64,000 nt of DNA from an uncultured Bacteroidales bacterium. Its GTDB lineage: Bacteria; Bacteroidota; Bacteroidia; Bacteroidales; P3. Below, piece after piece: positions 55,978 to 63,704 of the stretch. The translations under genes and the position numbers were made by a program. Where the stretch lies: positions 124,001 to 188,000 of the forward strand of contig CAMVGR010000002.1 in NCBI GenBank assembly GCA_947167075.1, in the 5' to 3' direction. Each line of letters starts with the position of its first letter. Position 1 is the stretch's first letter. The notes under the pieces were generated by a model. The model was not told the origin of the DNA and did no database searches. It saw nothing but the letters and a program-made list of their open reading frames with translations.

Positions 55978-56616
55978 ATGAAGAAAGTAATCCTAATGAT
56001 GGCAGCTGCCGCCATGCTCTGTGGTGCCTGCTGCAACAAACAAGAGTCTGCCCAGACCGACCCGGCAGAGGCAGTGATGAACAACATCTTGCAGCGCAAG
56101 AGTGTCCGCTCCTACACCGGCGACACCATTCCTGCAGCGGTGATGGAAAACCTGCTGAAGGCAGCCATGGCTGCACCCAGTGGCCGCGACTGGCGCCCCT
56201 GGAGTTTTGTGGTGCTGACAGACAAGAGCCAATATCAGACCATCTTCGGAGACAACCACAACATGCGTATGTTTATGGAGAGCGGTGCTGTGGTGGTGAT
56301 ATGTGCCGACACTATGCACATGGGTCCCACCCGCGACAATCCAGACGGTCCGGAAGTGGCGCAATACAACGCCTTGTGGAGGGATGATATGGGTGCCGTG
56401 ACAGAGAATCTGCTGCTGGCAGCCGAGGCATACGGCCTAGGTGCCTGCTGGACAGCATGCTACCCCTGGACCGAACGTATGGCCTCGGTTAAAGAGACCC
56501 TGGGCCTCCCTGCCACCGTGGTGCCCTATGCTGTGGTGCCGATTGGCTATCCCAGCTCAGAAAACACCCCGAAGGATAAGTGGGATCCTGCCCGTGTGCA
56601 CTATAATAAATGGTAG
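55978..56616 (+). CDS. Nitroreductase family protein with lipoprotein-like leader
   Basis: A 212-residue FMN-dependent nitroreductase-fold protein. The family patterns are RKSVRSYTGDTIP, LLKAAMAAPSGRDWRPWSFVVLTD (FMN contacts), a central AVTENLLLAAEAYGLGACW and the C-terminal VPIGYPSSE. Unlike most nitroreductases it carries a signal sequence with a Cys-rich end (MKKVILMMAAAAMLCGACCNK), so it is probably exported and possibly lipidated. This is a Bacteroidales habit I have seen in annotations, but the electron donor outside the cytoplasm is unclear. It is 2 bp after the NamZ-like gene and ends before a strong terminator. Substrate unknown. Confidence 0.88.
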   Translation: MKKVILMMAAAAMLCGACCNKQESAQTDPAEAVMNNILQRKSVRSYTGDTIPAAVMENLLKAAMAAPSGRDWRPWSFVVLTDKSQYQTIFGDNHNMRMFMESGAVVVICADTMHMGPTRDNPDGPEVAQYNALWRDDMGAVTENLLLAAEAYGLGACWTACYPWTERMASVKETLGLPATVVPYAVVPIGYPSSENTPKDKWDPARVHYNKW

Positions 56617-56636
56617 GATAAACCTAGCTTTAGACG

Positions 56637-56680
56637 AAGAGTCCCGACGGTTGGAACAACAGTCGGGACTCTTCTTTTTT
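56637..56680 (+). terminator. Rho-independent terminator of the NamZ-nitroreductase unit
   Basis: AAGAGTCCCGAC and its perfect complement (56637-56673) are followed by CTTTTTT. It lies 20 bp after the nitroreductase stop. Confidence 0.92.
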
Positions 56681-56700
56681 ATCCTTATTGCAGCATGCTG

Positions 56701-58395
56701 CTACTTGGCCAGCAGTGTCTTGCCATGGTCGTCCACAATCTGCCGCAGGAACCAATCGGGGTAGGGTGGTTGCTGCGGGAACTTCACCACCCCTGTTGCG
56801 GTTGTCTCCACCCTTCCGTCGGTCACATGCTTGATGTTACCATCGATGTATTTCATGAGTAGGAGGTGGTCCAGTTCGTGCCATTGGTGCATCATCTTCT
56901 CTGCCTGCTGGTTGCAGAAGCGATTAAGTTGTGCCACCAGACGAGGGCTGTCGTCGTCGGACGAGTGGGCACTGGAGAAGTGCTGCTCGTCGTGCACGAA
57001 TGCGTTCTCGAGCCTTTGCTGGACGCGCTGCACATCGACTATCATCGAGTCATAGCGCAGGTAGCAAAAGTTGCTGACGCGGTTGAAGAGCCAGAATGCT
57101 GCCGTCTCGCTGTATTGGCTCATGCTTCCGTTGCCCTCCTCGAAACAGACAGGCACCTGCGACACACCGCAGTAGACGGGGCAATAGCAGGTGGAATAGG
57201 TGTCGTCCACCCCGAACCATATCACACCTCCCACCTTGTTGGGAAGCCAGGCACGGCACTGGACTACGAACGAGAAGCCGGTTTGTTGTGTAGAGATGGC
57301 CCTTTCGTGGATGTAGGTCTTGCCATCTACCTTGAATTCCATGGGTCTCCAGCGATAGGGGCAGTGGAAGGGGCCGGCTCCCACATCGTGTGTCATATCC
57401 ATAGGTGTACCTTCGTAGTGGTCGCGCATCAGAGCCATGCAGTCCTGCACGCTGAGCTTGCGGTTGGGCTTGACCCACAGGGGCAGGCGCTCGGCATTCT
57501 TGTCGCCCATGGCAAAAGCCTCGTAGCGTTCCATACCGTCGGCGGCACGGCGAAACATGGCGTAGACACGGGCCTCGCATGCACGGAGCCCACTGAATGT
57601 AAGTGGGTTGTAGGTGTCGGCAAAGGAGAAGTCGGCATCGGTGTGCTTGGATTGGCCGGTGTAGGCAGCAATGCCCAGCTTCTTGGCGAAGGAGACGACA
57701 TCCTCGCTGTAAACGCATTCTACCTCCTTGTTGAATATCCTATCTATATAGCGGCTACTGACGCTGTTCTTCACCTTCTTGTTCTCCTGTGGGAAGGTGG
57801 TGATGCGGGCTTGGTTGGCATGGCCGCTGATGTATCCGTCGGGCACGCGGCGTGCCACCCATACAGCCCCTTTCTCGGAGCCTTTGCTAGTGATTTCGAA
57901 AAGCCATACCTCGTTGGGGTCGGCCAGGGAAAAACTCTCGCCGCCGTCGGCATAGCCGTAGGTGGATACCAGCTCATGCATCACCTTGATGGCCTCACGG
58001 CAGTTGCGGGCACGTTGTAGGACTACATAAATCAGGTTGCCATAGTCGATGCCTTCTGCATTGCCCTTGTCCAAGGGGCTGATGCCGCCCCAGGTAGTTT
58101 CGCCGATGGCCAACTGGTGTTCGTTGATGAACCCCACCACCTGATAGGTATGTGCCGGTTGCGGTATCTCAAGTTGGAACTTCAGCGAGCCATAGTTATA
58201 TAGTCGCAGTGTTTCGCCAGGGCGATGATCGGCTGCCGGACAATAGCGCAATTGACCATAACGGGTGTGACTGTCAGCAGCATACGTGATGAATGTGCTT
58301 CCGTCAGCCGATGCACCGCGGCTCACTATCAGGTTGGTGCATGCCACGGTTCTGATGGTGGCAAGAAGCATGATGATGATAATCAGTCGTTTCAT
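56701..58395 (-). CDS. C69 family dipeptidase, complete
   Basis: A 564-residue Ntn-hydrolase of peptidase family C69. The start MKRLIIIIMLLATIRTVAC was chosen because removal of the leader exposes Cys19, the expected N-terminal nucleophile, in CTNLIVSRGASADGSTF. A longer start 20 codons upstream lies in front of the -7 box and is unlikely. Further family blocks are ETTWGG, YADGGESFSLADPNEVW and WFGVDDTYST. The last ~330 residues closely match the truncated gene at 2-1003, so the genome has at least two such enzymes ~56 kb apart. It probably digests dipeptides in the periplasm or at the surface. It is convergent with the nitroreductase gene. Confidence 0.93.
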   Translation of the reverse strand: MKRLIIIIMLLATIRTVACTNLIVSRGASADGSTFITYAADSHTRYGQLRYCPAADHRPGETLRLYNYGSLKFQLEIPQPAHTYQVVGFINEHQLAIGETTWGGISPLDKGNAEGIDYGNLIYVVLQRARNCREAIKVMHELVSTYGYADGGESFSLADPNEVWLFEITSKGSEKGAVWVARRVPDGYISGHANQARITTFPQENKKVKNSVSSRYIDRIFNKEVECVYSEDVVSFAKKLGIAAYTGQSKHTDADFSFADTYNPLTFSGLRACEARVYAMFRRAADGMERYEAFAMGDKNAERLPLWVKPNRKLSVQDCMALMRDHYEGTPMDMTHDVGAGPFHCPYRWRPMEFKVDGKTYIHERAISTQQTGFSFVVQCRAWLPNKVGGVIWFGVDDTYSTCYCPVYCGVSQVPVCFEEGNGSMSQYSETAAFWLFNRVSNFCYLRYDSMIVDVQRVQQRLENAFVHDEQHFSSAHSSDDDSPRLVAQLNRFCNQQAEKMMHQWHELDHLLLMKYIDGNIKHVTDGRVETTATGVVKFPQQPPYPDWFLRQIVDDHGKTLLAK

Positions 58396-58422
58396 ATACT
58401 TTTCTCTGTTTTGAATACAAGT

Positions 58423-58431
58423 GCAAAGATA
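58423..58431 (-). promoter_or_regulatory. -7 box of the C69 dipeptidase
   Basis: On the minus strand TATCTTTGC lies 28 bp upstream of the chosen start. No good TTTG element is seen at the expected spacing. Confidence 0.6.
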
Positions 58432-58540
58432 CGTAAAATAGTTGGACCTGCACATATTAAAATACTGGCGAGATGGTCAATCCTGACAATGCCTTTCTTA
58501 CCTAAAACAGAGTGGATGGACAGAGGATAGAAAAGTTTTT

Positions 58541-58572
58541 TTTGTCATGTCGGGAAAAAGTAGTAATTTAGC
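58541..58572 (+). promoter_or_regulatory. Sigma-ABfr-type promoter of the PorE-like gene
   Basis: TTTG (58541-58544) is followed after 19 bp by TAATTTAGC (58564-58572), one mismatch from the -7 consensus. In the leader, AACTCGTT (58583-58590) and AACGAGTT (58614-58621) form an inverted repeat of unknown role. Confidence 0.65.
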
Positions 58573-58666
58573 ACCTTGAATAAACTCGTTGCCATCCCTT
58601 AAAAAGAGTGTATAACGAGTTGATGTTGATATATATAACGCGAAACGAAACGATAGAAACAAATAT

Positions 58667-61393
58667 ATGAAAATGCTGAAAAAACAGCTCCTATTGCTTG
58701 CTGCGGCAATGCTTTTGACCATCAGTGCCAATGCTCAAAAGAGTATGGCGGAAAAGGCGGACAATCTGTTTGACCAGAACCGCTTTGTGGAGGCATTGGA
58801 ACAATACACCAAGGTGTATGAGAAAATTAAGGGAAATAATGCGGAGAAAAGCCGTGTGTACTTCCAGATGGCGGAATGCTACCGACTGATGTACGACTAT
58901 CCCCGTGCAGAACGCATCTACAAACGTCTGGCTTCGGAGGGCTACGATGCCAAGGAACGCAAGCTGTATTTTAACCTTGCTGAAATGTGCCGCTTCGAGG
59001 AGAAGTTCGACGAAGCTGACAAGTACTATGGACTCTATCTGCAGAAGGAACCTGGAGATAGCTATGCCCGAAAACGTAAGGAGTCGTTGGTGTATGCCAA
59101 CCAACTCAGCAACAATCGCACACGCCACGAGGTGACTAAAATGGAGGAATGGAGCAGCGACTACAACGATTGGGCTCCCCGTTTCCTGGGTGATGACACT
59201 ACAAAACTCATCTTCACCACATCGCGCTTCGCGGAAGGTGAGGGCCTCAATGCCGACCCCTGGACCAACCAAGCCTTCTCCGACCTCTATCAGGTGTTCC
59301 AAGACCGTAATGGCCGCTGGGCCGACCGTCCGGAACCTTTCGATAAAACCGGCAAAATCAACACCGGGGTGAACGAAGGTGAGCCTTGTTTCTCGCCCGA
59401 TGGCAGTGTGATCTACTTCACTCGATGCGACGTACGTGAGAAGGAAATGCTGGGGTGCCGCATCTATTCCTCGTCTCGCAATCTGCCGTCCAAAGATGCC
59501 AAGACCTCGAAGAAAAAGGCTCCTTCTAAGAAGGACAAGGCTGCAAATAAAAACAAGAAGGGTAAGTCCGATAAGAACGGCAGCGCTGACGAGCCAGCCG
59601 ACGGAGAGTGGGGCGAGCCAACCCTCATCTTCCTTGGCGACACGTCCTACAACTTCCTCTATCCTGCAGTGACGTCCGATGGACTGACTATATACTTCAC
59701 GTCTGATATGCCAGGTGGATTTGGCGAATACGACCTCTGGAAAGCCACCCGTCAGAGTACTACCGACGACTTTGGCAAGGCTGTGAACCTAGGCTCCATC
59801 ATCAATACCCCTGGCCGCGAAGTGATGCCACTACTCCGCACCGACTCGCTGCTATACTTCTCGTCGGACGGTCACCCCGGCATTGGTGGTCAGGATCTTT
59901 TCTCCACCACCTTGAAAAAAGGCGGCAAGTTCGACTTCCCACAGAATCTGGGTGTTCCCATCAACTCCTCATACGACGAGATGAGTATCGTATTCTACCC
60001 GGTATCTCCTAATAGCCGTATCATGGAGCGCGGTTTCTTCTCGTCCAACCGTCCCTTTGCTGACCCCCACAATCGTCTGCTTGCCAACCAGAACAAGTCT
60101 AAAACTGCCCCCATCAACGATGACCTCTTCTACTTCGAACTGCCCGCATTGAACTATAGCATCGAAGGTACTGTGCGCGACGAGAAGTCGATGCAGCTGA
60201 TGCAAGACGTGCGTGTGAAACTGGTCGGGTCGGATGGAACCGAGACAGAGGTGCGCACCGACAAACGTGGACACTACAAGTTCGACTCCACCATTGTGCG
60301 TCGCGATGTAATCTACAAGCTATACCTCTCGAAGAAAGACTACTACAGCATCGAAGGGTCGGAAAGCACTCGCGGATATACAACCAATAAATACATCAAG
60401 CACGACTTCCGTATGGATCCCGTGCCACGCACCCCGGTGGTGTTGCCCGAGATACGCTTCGACCTGGCTCGTACCGAATTGAAGGGCGAATTCATGGACT
60501 CCCTGATGGACCTACTGGTGATTATGGAGAACAACCCTGGCCTAGTGGTGGAGATTCGCTCACACACCGACTGCCAGCCCTATGTAGGCCTCACCAACGA
60601 CACCCTCTCGCAGCGTCGTGCCCAAACGGTGGTGGACTACCTTGTGAATCGTGGCATCGAACGCGAACGCCTGGTAGCCAAGGGCTATGCCGACCGCATA
60701 CCGCGTGTGTTGGACGAAGATGTAACCGTCACTGTCAATGGCGAACGCTACACATTCCTCAGAGGGACGGTGATGTCGTGCGACTATATCAACACCCTTA
60801 GCGGCGATCGCCAGCAGGCTGCCCACTCGCTAAACCGCCGTATCGAGTTCCTAGTGCTTAGAGACGATTATGTGTCGCGTCGCGAAATCGACAATATTGC
60901 TGCTTCGTCCACGACCGACGGCAAGGTGGTCAACTTAGTGAACAACGAGTTGGAAGACCTCGACAAACAGCAGAAACCCTCCATCATACACGACGAGAGC
61001 ACTGTCGATGTCACCATGGTCAATGCCACTCGTGGCGAAATCACCTGCATCGTCAATAGTGCCCAACAGGTGCCCATGCTCATCGACGAGCGTTTTGCCG
61101 AGCCGGTCGCCATCTCGTGGGAGGAGGCGATGAACCTTCTCTATCAGCAGCGCATCACCAAGGAAGACTTCCCCATGCGCGACGAGAGCTTCGACCCCGA
61201 AGGCAACATCGTAGATCGTGCCATGGTGGTGTTCAAAGAGATGCAGATTGGCGAACAACGCCGCCAGAACGTTGAGGTGATTGTCGTGAAGGGTATCGAT
61301 TACAAGTTCGTTATCAATCGCACCGGCCTGAAGCAATTCGGCGAATACGAATTCGACAAGCAACGTGCCAAGTTGGTCTTCTTCGACGAATGA
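58667..61393 (+). CDS. PorE-like TPR / beta-propeller / OmpA-type protein with degenerate retropepsin-like tail
   Basis: A 908-residue exported protein (signal MKMLKKQLLLLAAAMLLTISANAQ, no lipobox). Domains in order: TPR-like helices (~25-135); PD40/WD40-type propeller (~150-480) with a Lys-rich insert at ~280-315; carboxypeptidase-regulatory-like domain (~495-565; IEGTVRDEKSMQLMQDVRVK); OmpA C-terminal peptidoglycan-binding domain (~590-730; HTDCQ, LSQRRAQTVVDYL); then a ~120-residue tail. The first four domains match the order of PorE of P. gingivalis, a periplasmic part of T9SS linked to peptidoglycan. The tail (ISWEEAMNLLYQQRITKEDF, RTGLKQFGEYEFDKQ) resembles bacterial retropepsin-like domains, but the DTG triad reads DER. 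A structural role in T9SS is inferred. Confidence 0.85.
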   Translation: MKMLKKQLLLLAAAMLLTISANAQKSMAEKADNLFDQNRFVEALEQYTKVYEKIKGNNAEKSRVYFQMAECYRLMYDYPRAERIYKRLASEGYDAKERKLYFNLAEMCRFEEKFDEADKYYGLYLQKEPGDSYARKRKESLVYANQLSNNRTRHEVTKMEEWSSDYNDWAPRFLGDDTTKLIFTTSRFAEGEGLNADPWTNQAFSDLYQVFQDRNGRWADRPEPFDKTGKINTGVNEGEPCFSPDGSVIYFTRCDVREKEMLGCRIYSSSRNLPSKDAKTSKKKAPSKKDKAANKNKKGKSDKNGSADEPADGEWGEPTLIFLGDTSYNFLYPAVTSDGLTIYFTSDMPGGFGEYDLWKATRQSTTDDFGKAVNLGSIINTPGREVMPLLRTDSLLYFSSDGHPGIGGQDLFSTTLKKGGKFDFPQNLGVPINSSYDEMSIVFYPVSPNSRIMERGFFSSNRPFADPHNRLLANQNKSKTAPINDDLFYFELPALNYSIEGTVRDEKSMQLMQDVRVKLVGSDGTETEVRTDKRGHYKFDSTIVRRDVIYKLYLSKKDYYSIEGSESTRGYTTNKYIKHDFRMDPVPRTPVVLPEIRFDLARTELKGEFMDSLMDLLVIMENNPGLVVEIRSHTDCQPYVGLTNDTLSQRRAQTVVDYLVNRGIERERLVAKGYADRIPRVLDEDVTVTVNGERYTFLRGTVMSCDYINTLSGDRQQAAHSLNRRIEFLVLRDDYVSRREIDNIAASSTTDGKVVNLVNNELEDLDKQQKPSIIHDESTVDVTMVNATRGEITCIVNSAQQVPMLIDERFAEPVAISWEEAMNLLYQQRITKEDFPMRDESFDPEGNIVDRAMVVFKEMQIGEQRRQNVEVIVVKGIDYKFVINRTGLKQFGEYEFDKQRAKLVFFDE

Positions 61394-62312
61394 GCCTCTG
61401 CTCATAACCATTCTTGGCCCTACCGCCACCGGCAAAACGGCGCTGGCAGCAGAGGTGGCCTACAGGTTGAATGGTGAGGTGATCAGTGCCGACTCGCGGC
61501 AGGTGTTCCGCGGTATGGACATTGGTACGGGGAAGGATCTTGCCGACTACGACATCCACGGCACCCATGTGCCATATCATCTTATCGACATCTGCCACCC
61601 ATCCGAGGAATACTCCGCCTATCGTTTTCTGAACGATTTTGTACCAGCCTTCAGCAGCATTGTGGCTCGTGGCCGACAGCCCATACTTTGCGGAGGCACA
61701 GGCCTGTATATCGATGCAGTGGTGCGTCGCTACAGGCTGAGCGATGCTCCTATCGACCCTGCCTATCGTGCTTCGCTCGAACCATTCTCCGACGATGAAC
61801 TAGCCGCTCGGCTCGCCTCCTACGGCCCGCTGCACAACCATACCGACACCGAGACCCGCGAGCGACTGCTGCGCGCACTCGAGATACAGGAGTATGCACA
61901 AGCCCACCCCGATCGCTATACGCATCTGCCCGACATGCACCATGCTGTCTTCGGCACCCTCATGGACCGCCAGCATGTGATCGACCGCATCGAACATCGC
62001 CTGCGAACCCGCTTAGATGAAGGCATGACCGACGAGGTGCAACGCCTGCTCGACCAGGGCATCGCTCCGGAGCGGCTGATGCGATTCGGATTGGAATACC
62101 GACATGTGACCAAATTTCTCCTTCACCAATGCACCCGCGAGGAGATGTATCGCGACCTCTTCACCGACATACGCCGATTTGCAAAGCGACAGATGACGTG
62201 GTTTCGCAGAATGGAACGTGCCGGAGTCAATATCCACTGGCTCGATGCCACTATGCCAGTCGAACTGCTGGCCGAACAGTTGATAGTCACACTTAAAAAA
62301 ACAACAATATGA
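61365..62312 (+). CDS. miaA: tRNA dimethylallyltransferase
   Basis: MiaA transfers an isopentenyl group to A37 of tRNAs reading UNN codons. The P-loop GPTATGKT and the adjacent DSRQVFRGMDIGTGK motif are present, as are GGTGLYIDAVV and the C-terminal RRFAKRQMTWFRR. Length is 315 residues from the GTG at 61365, which overlaps the end of the PorE-like gene by 29 bp; no ATG is in frame before the P-loop, so GTG is the best start. The DUF2807 gene overlaps its stop (ATGA), so three genes from 58.7 to 63.0 kb form one unit. Confidence 0.95.
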   Translation: MPSWSSSTNEPLLITILGPTATGKTALAAEVAYRLNGEVISADSRQVFRGMDIGTGKDLADYDIHGTHVPYHLIDICHPSEEYSAYRFLNDFVPAFSSIVARGRQPILCGGTGLYIDAVVRRYRLSDAPIDPAYRASLEPFSDDELAARLASYGPLHNHTDTETRERLLRALEIQEYAQAHPDRYTHLPDMHHAVFGTLMDRQHVIDRIEHRLRTRLDEGMTDEVQRLLDQGIAPERLMRFGLEYRHVTKFLLHQCTREEMYRDLFTDIRRFAKRQMTWFRRMERAGVNIHWLDATMPVELLAEQLIVTLKKTTI

Positions 62313-62998
62313 TTAAAATGACCACCCTTATGGCCACAATTCTCTTCATGTGTGCCTGTTCCGGAATCGACGATGGCCGTAGTGTAACCACATCCTATGC
62401 GGTTATGCCTTACAGCAAACTCGATGTAAGCCAAGCCATTCATGTCACAGTAAGCGACACAGCAAAGCACATCTATGTCACCTGTGGTGAACGTATTGCC
62501 AAGCGTGTCAATGTCAAGTATGAATACGACGAACTGAAGATTGGCCTAAAGCCCGGTACCCGTTCCAACGGCCAAGTCAATGTGCTGATTCCTAGCAACG
62601 CACTTCTGCGTGAGGTGGATCTCAGCGGTGCCTCCAGTTTCAACTGCGACGACACTTTGGTGGGCCGAGAGCTCTCCTTCGAGCTCAGTGGTGCCTCCAC
62701 CCTCAATGTCAAGATCGATGTTCCGGAGTGCGACATAGACCTCAGTGGGGCATCGCACGCAACGGTGATGGGCAAGGCTACTTCGGTCGACCTAGACCTG
62801 AGCGGTGCCAGCACACTGGAGGCTATCGACCTTGTGGCCGACCATGTGGAAGCATCTCTCAGCGGTGCTAGCAAATCGACCATCACCTGCAATGCGTCGC
62901 TCGAGGTGGAAGCTAGTGGAGCTAGCAACTTCATCTATCGTGGCAATCCAGCACAGATGGTCAGAACCACTGGCGGTAGCAGCGTGACGGCCTACTAG
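62309..62998 (+). CDS. DUF2807 (GIN domain) lipoprotein
   Basis: A 229-residue exported protein of the DUF2807 'auto-transporter adhesin head GIN domain' family. The leader MIKMTTLMATILFMCAC suggests a lipoprotein, although which Cys is used is unclear. The domain contains six SGAS motifs about 20-25 residues apart (DLSGASS, ELSGAST, DLSGASH, DLSGAST, SLSGASK, EASGASN), which are successive turns of a right-handed beta-helix. Ligand and role are unknown in the family. The ATG overlaps the miaA stop, and a strong terminator follows. Confidence 0.88.
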   Translation: MIKMTTLMATILFMCACSGIDDGRSVTTSYAVMPYSKLDVSQAIHVTVSDTAKHIYVTCGERIAKRVNVKYEYDELKIGLKPGTRSNGQVNVLIPSNALLREVDLSGASSFNCDDTLVGRELSFELSGASTLNVKIDVPECDIDLSGASHATVMGKATSVDLDLSGASTLEAIDLVADHVEASLSGASKSTITCNASLEVEASGASNFIYRGNPAQMVRTTGGSSVTAY

Positions 62999-63054
62999 CC
63001 ATTCTCTACGCCTACGGGTACACTGCCGATACGTTGCTTTCATTCCCGTGGTGA

Positions 63055-63102
63055 CAACACATTGCAGATGCTTCGAAAAGCAACTGCAATGTGTTGTTTT
63101 TT
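63055..63102 (+). terminator. Rho-independent terminator of the PorE-miaA-DUF2807 unit
   Basis: CAACACATTGCAG and its perfect complement (63055-63067 and 63084-63096) form a 13-bp stem, with TGCTT/AAGCA pairing in the loop, followed by six T. Confidence 0.93.
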
Positions 63103-63164
63103 AATCATATATGTATTTTTATTGTGGTAAACTGTTAGAAATCAACCCCTTCTACCTACCTTCA

Positions 63165-63214
63165 CCGTACTTCATCCGTACATGCACCGTACATGCACCG
63201 TAGATGAACCGTGA
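63165..63214 (+). repeat. 11-bp-period repeat, 50-bp copy (plus orientation)
   Basis: Four 11-bp units (CCGTACTTCAT, CCGTACATGCA twice, CCGTAGATGAA) then CCGTGA, identical to the copies at 10761, 28604 and 47438. It lies 62 bp after the terminator of the upstream operon. Confidence 0.9.
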
Positions 63215-63420
63215 CTGCCGTGTGTCAGCACGGACTTTTGGCGGAGCTTCCACATTGCATACACTCCGGATTCTGCCTTGTGGGGCAACTGCTGCAGATG
63301 ACCATCCCCGCCCCGACCACCACCCTGCACCTCGACATCCACACCCTGCCCGCCGGAGCCTACCTGCTGAAGGTATCCACCCCCACCGGCACCGCATCCC
63401 GTAGGCTGCTGGTGCAGTGA
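63211..63420 (+). pseudogene. Mini-ORF encoding the C-terminal half of a T9SS type A sorting domain (copy 2)
   Basis: A 69-codon frame opens at a GTG within the last bases of the repeat, with an in-frame stop just before. It ends with LQMTIPAPTTTLHLDIH, LPAGAYLLKVSTP, TASRRLLVQ, the end of a T9SS type A sorting domain. In the last ~50 codons only two residues differ from copy 1 at 10555-10764, although several codons differ, including a TCC/AGC serine switch. No cargo domain is attached. Relic or functional mini-gene cannot be decided from sequence. Confidence 0.55.
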
Positions 63421-63461
63421 GTAATATTGACTCACACATTACAGTGTCCATATCGAAGAGC

Positions 63462-63500
63462 GTGTCCCACCAGCCTATGAATGAAAGACTGGTGGGACAC
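63462..63500 (+). terminator. Hairpin closing the second sorting-domain cassette
   Basis: GTGTCCCACCAG (63462-63473) and its perfect complement (63489-63500) are followed by CTCTTGCTTT. The hairpin shares its CCCACCAG core with the one at 10487-10521. Confidence 0.7.
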
Positions 63501-63704
63501 CTCTTGCTTTACAAACCTACTGTTATAGCATTGCCACTGCCGAAACTCATGTCCGCAAGAATCCCCTGTATATACACATTAAGATTCCTGACACTAGCAG
63601 GTGAATCTACATAGACTATCTTTTTTGGGAGAGACACAATAAAATGGGGCAAATGCCGTTAGAAAGTTTAAGTTATTATAATTGCAAAACTTATTTAGCT
63701 GAGT

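Larger units (their letters stand above)
62999..63704 (+). other. 706-bp region: terminator, 11-bp repeat, sorting-domain mini-ORF, hairpin
   Basis: It carries, in order, the DUF2807 terminator (63055-63102), the 50-bp 11-bp-period repeat (63165-63214), a mini-ORF for a T9SS sorting-domain fragment (63211-63420) and a hairpin (63462-63500). This is the same order as at 10.5-11.0 kb on the other strand. From 63501 to the purD start only AT-rich sequence was seen; TATAATTGC near 63676 is one mismatch from a -7 box and could serve purD. Confidence 0.7.

Noticed and set aside
63204-63404. Alternative frame starting at ATG within the repeat (MNRDCRVSARTF)
   Set aside because: The overlapping GTG frame encodes a recognisable T9SS sorting-domain end and shows synonymous-biased divergence; this one does not.
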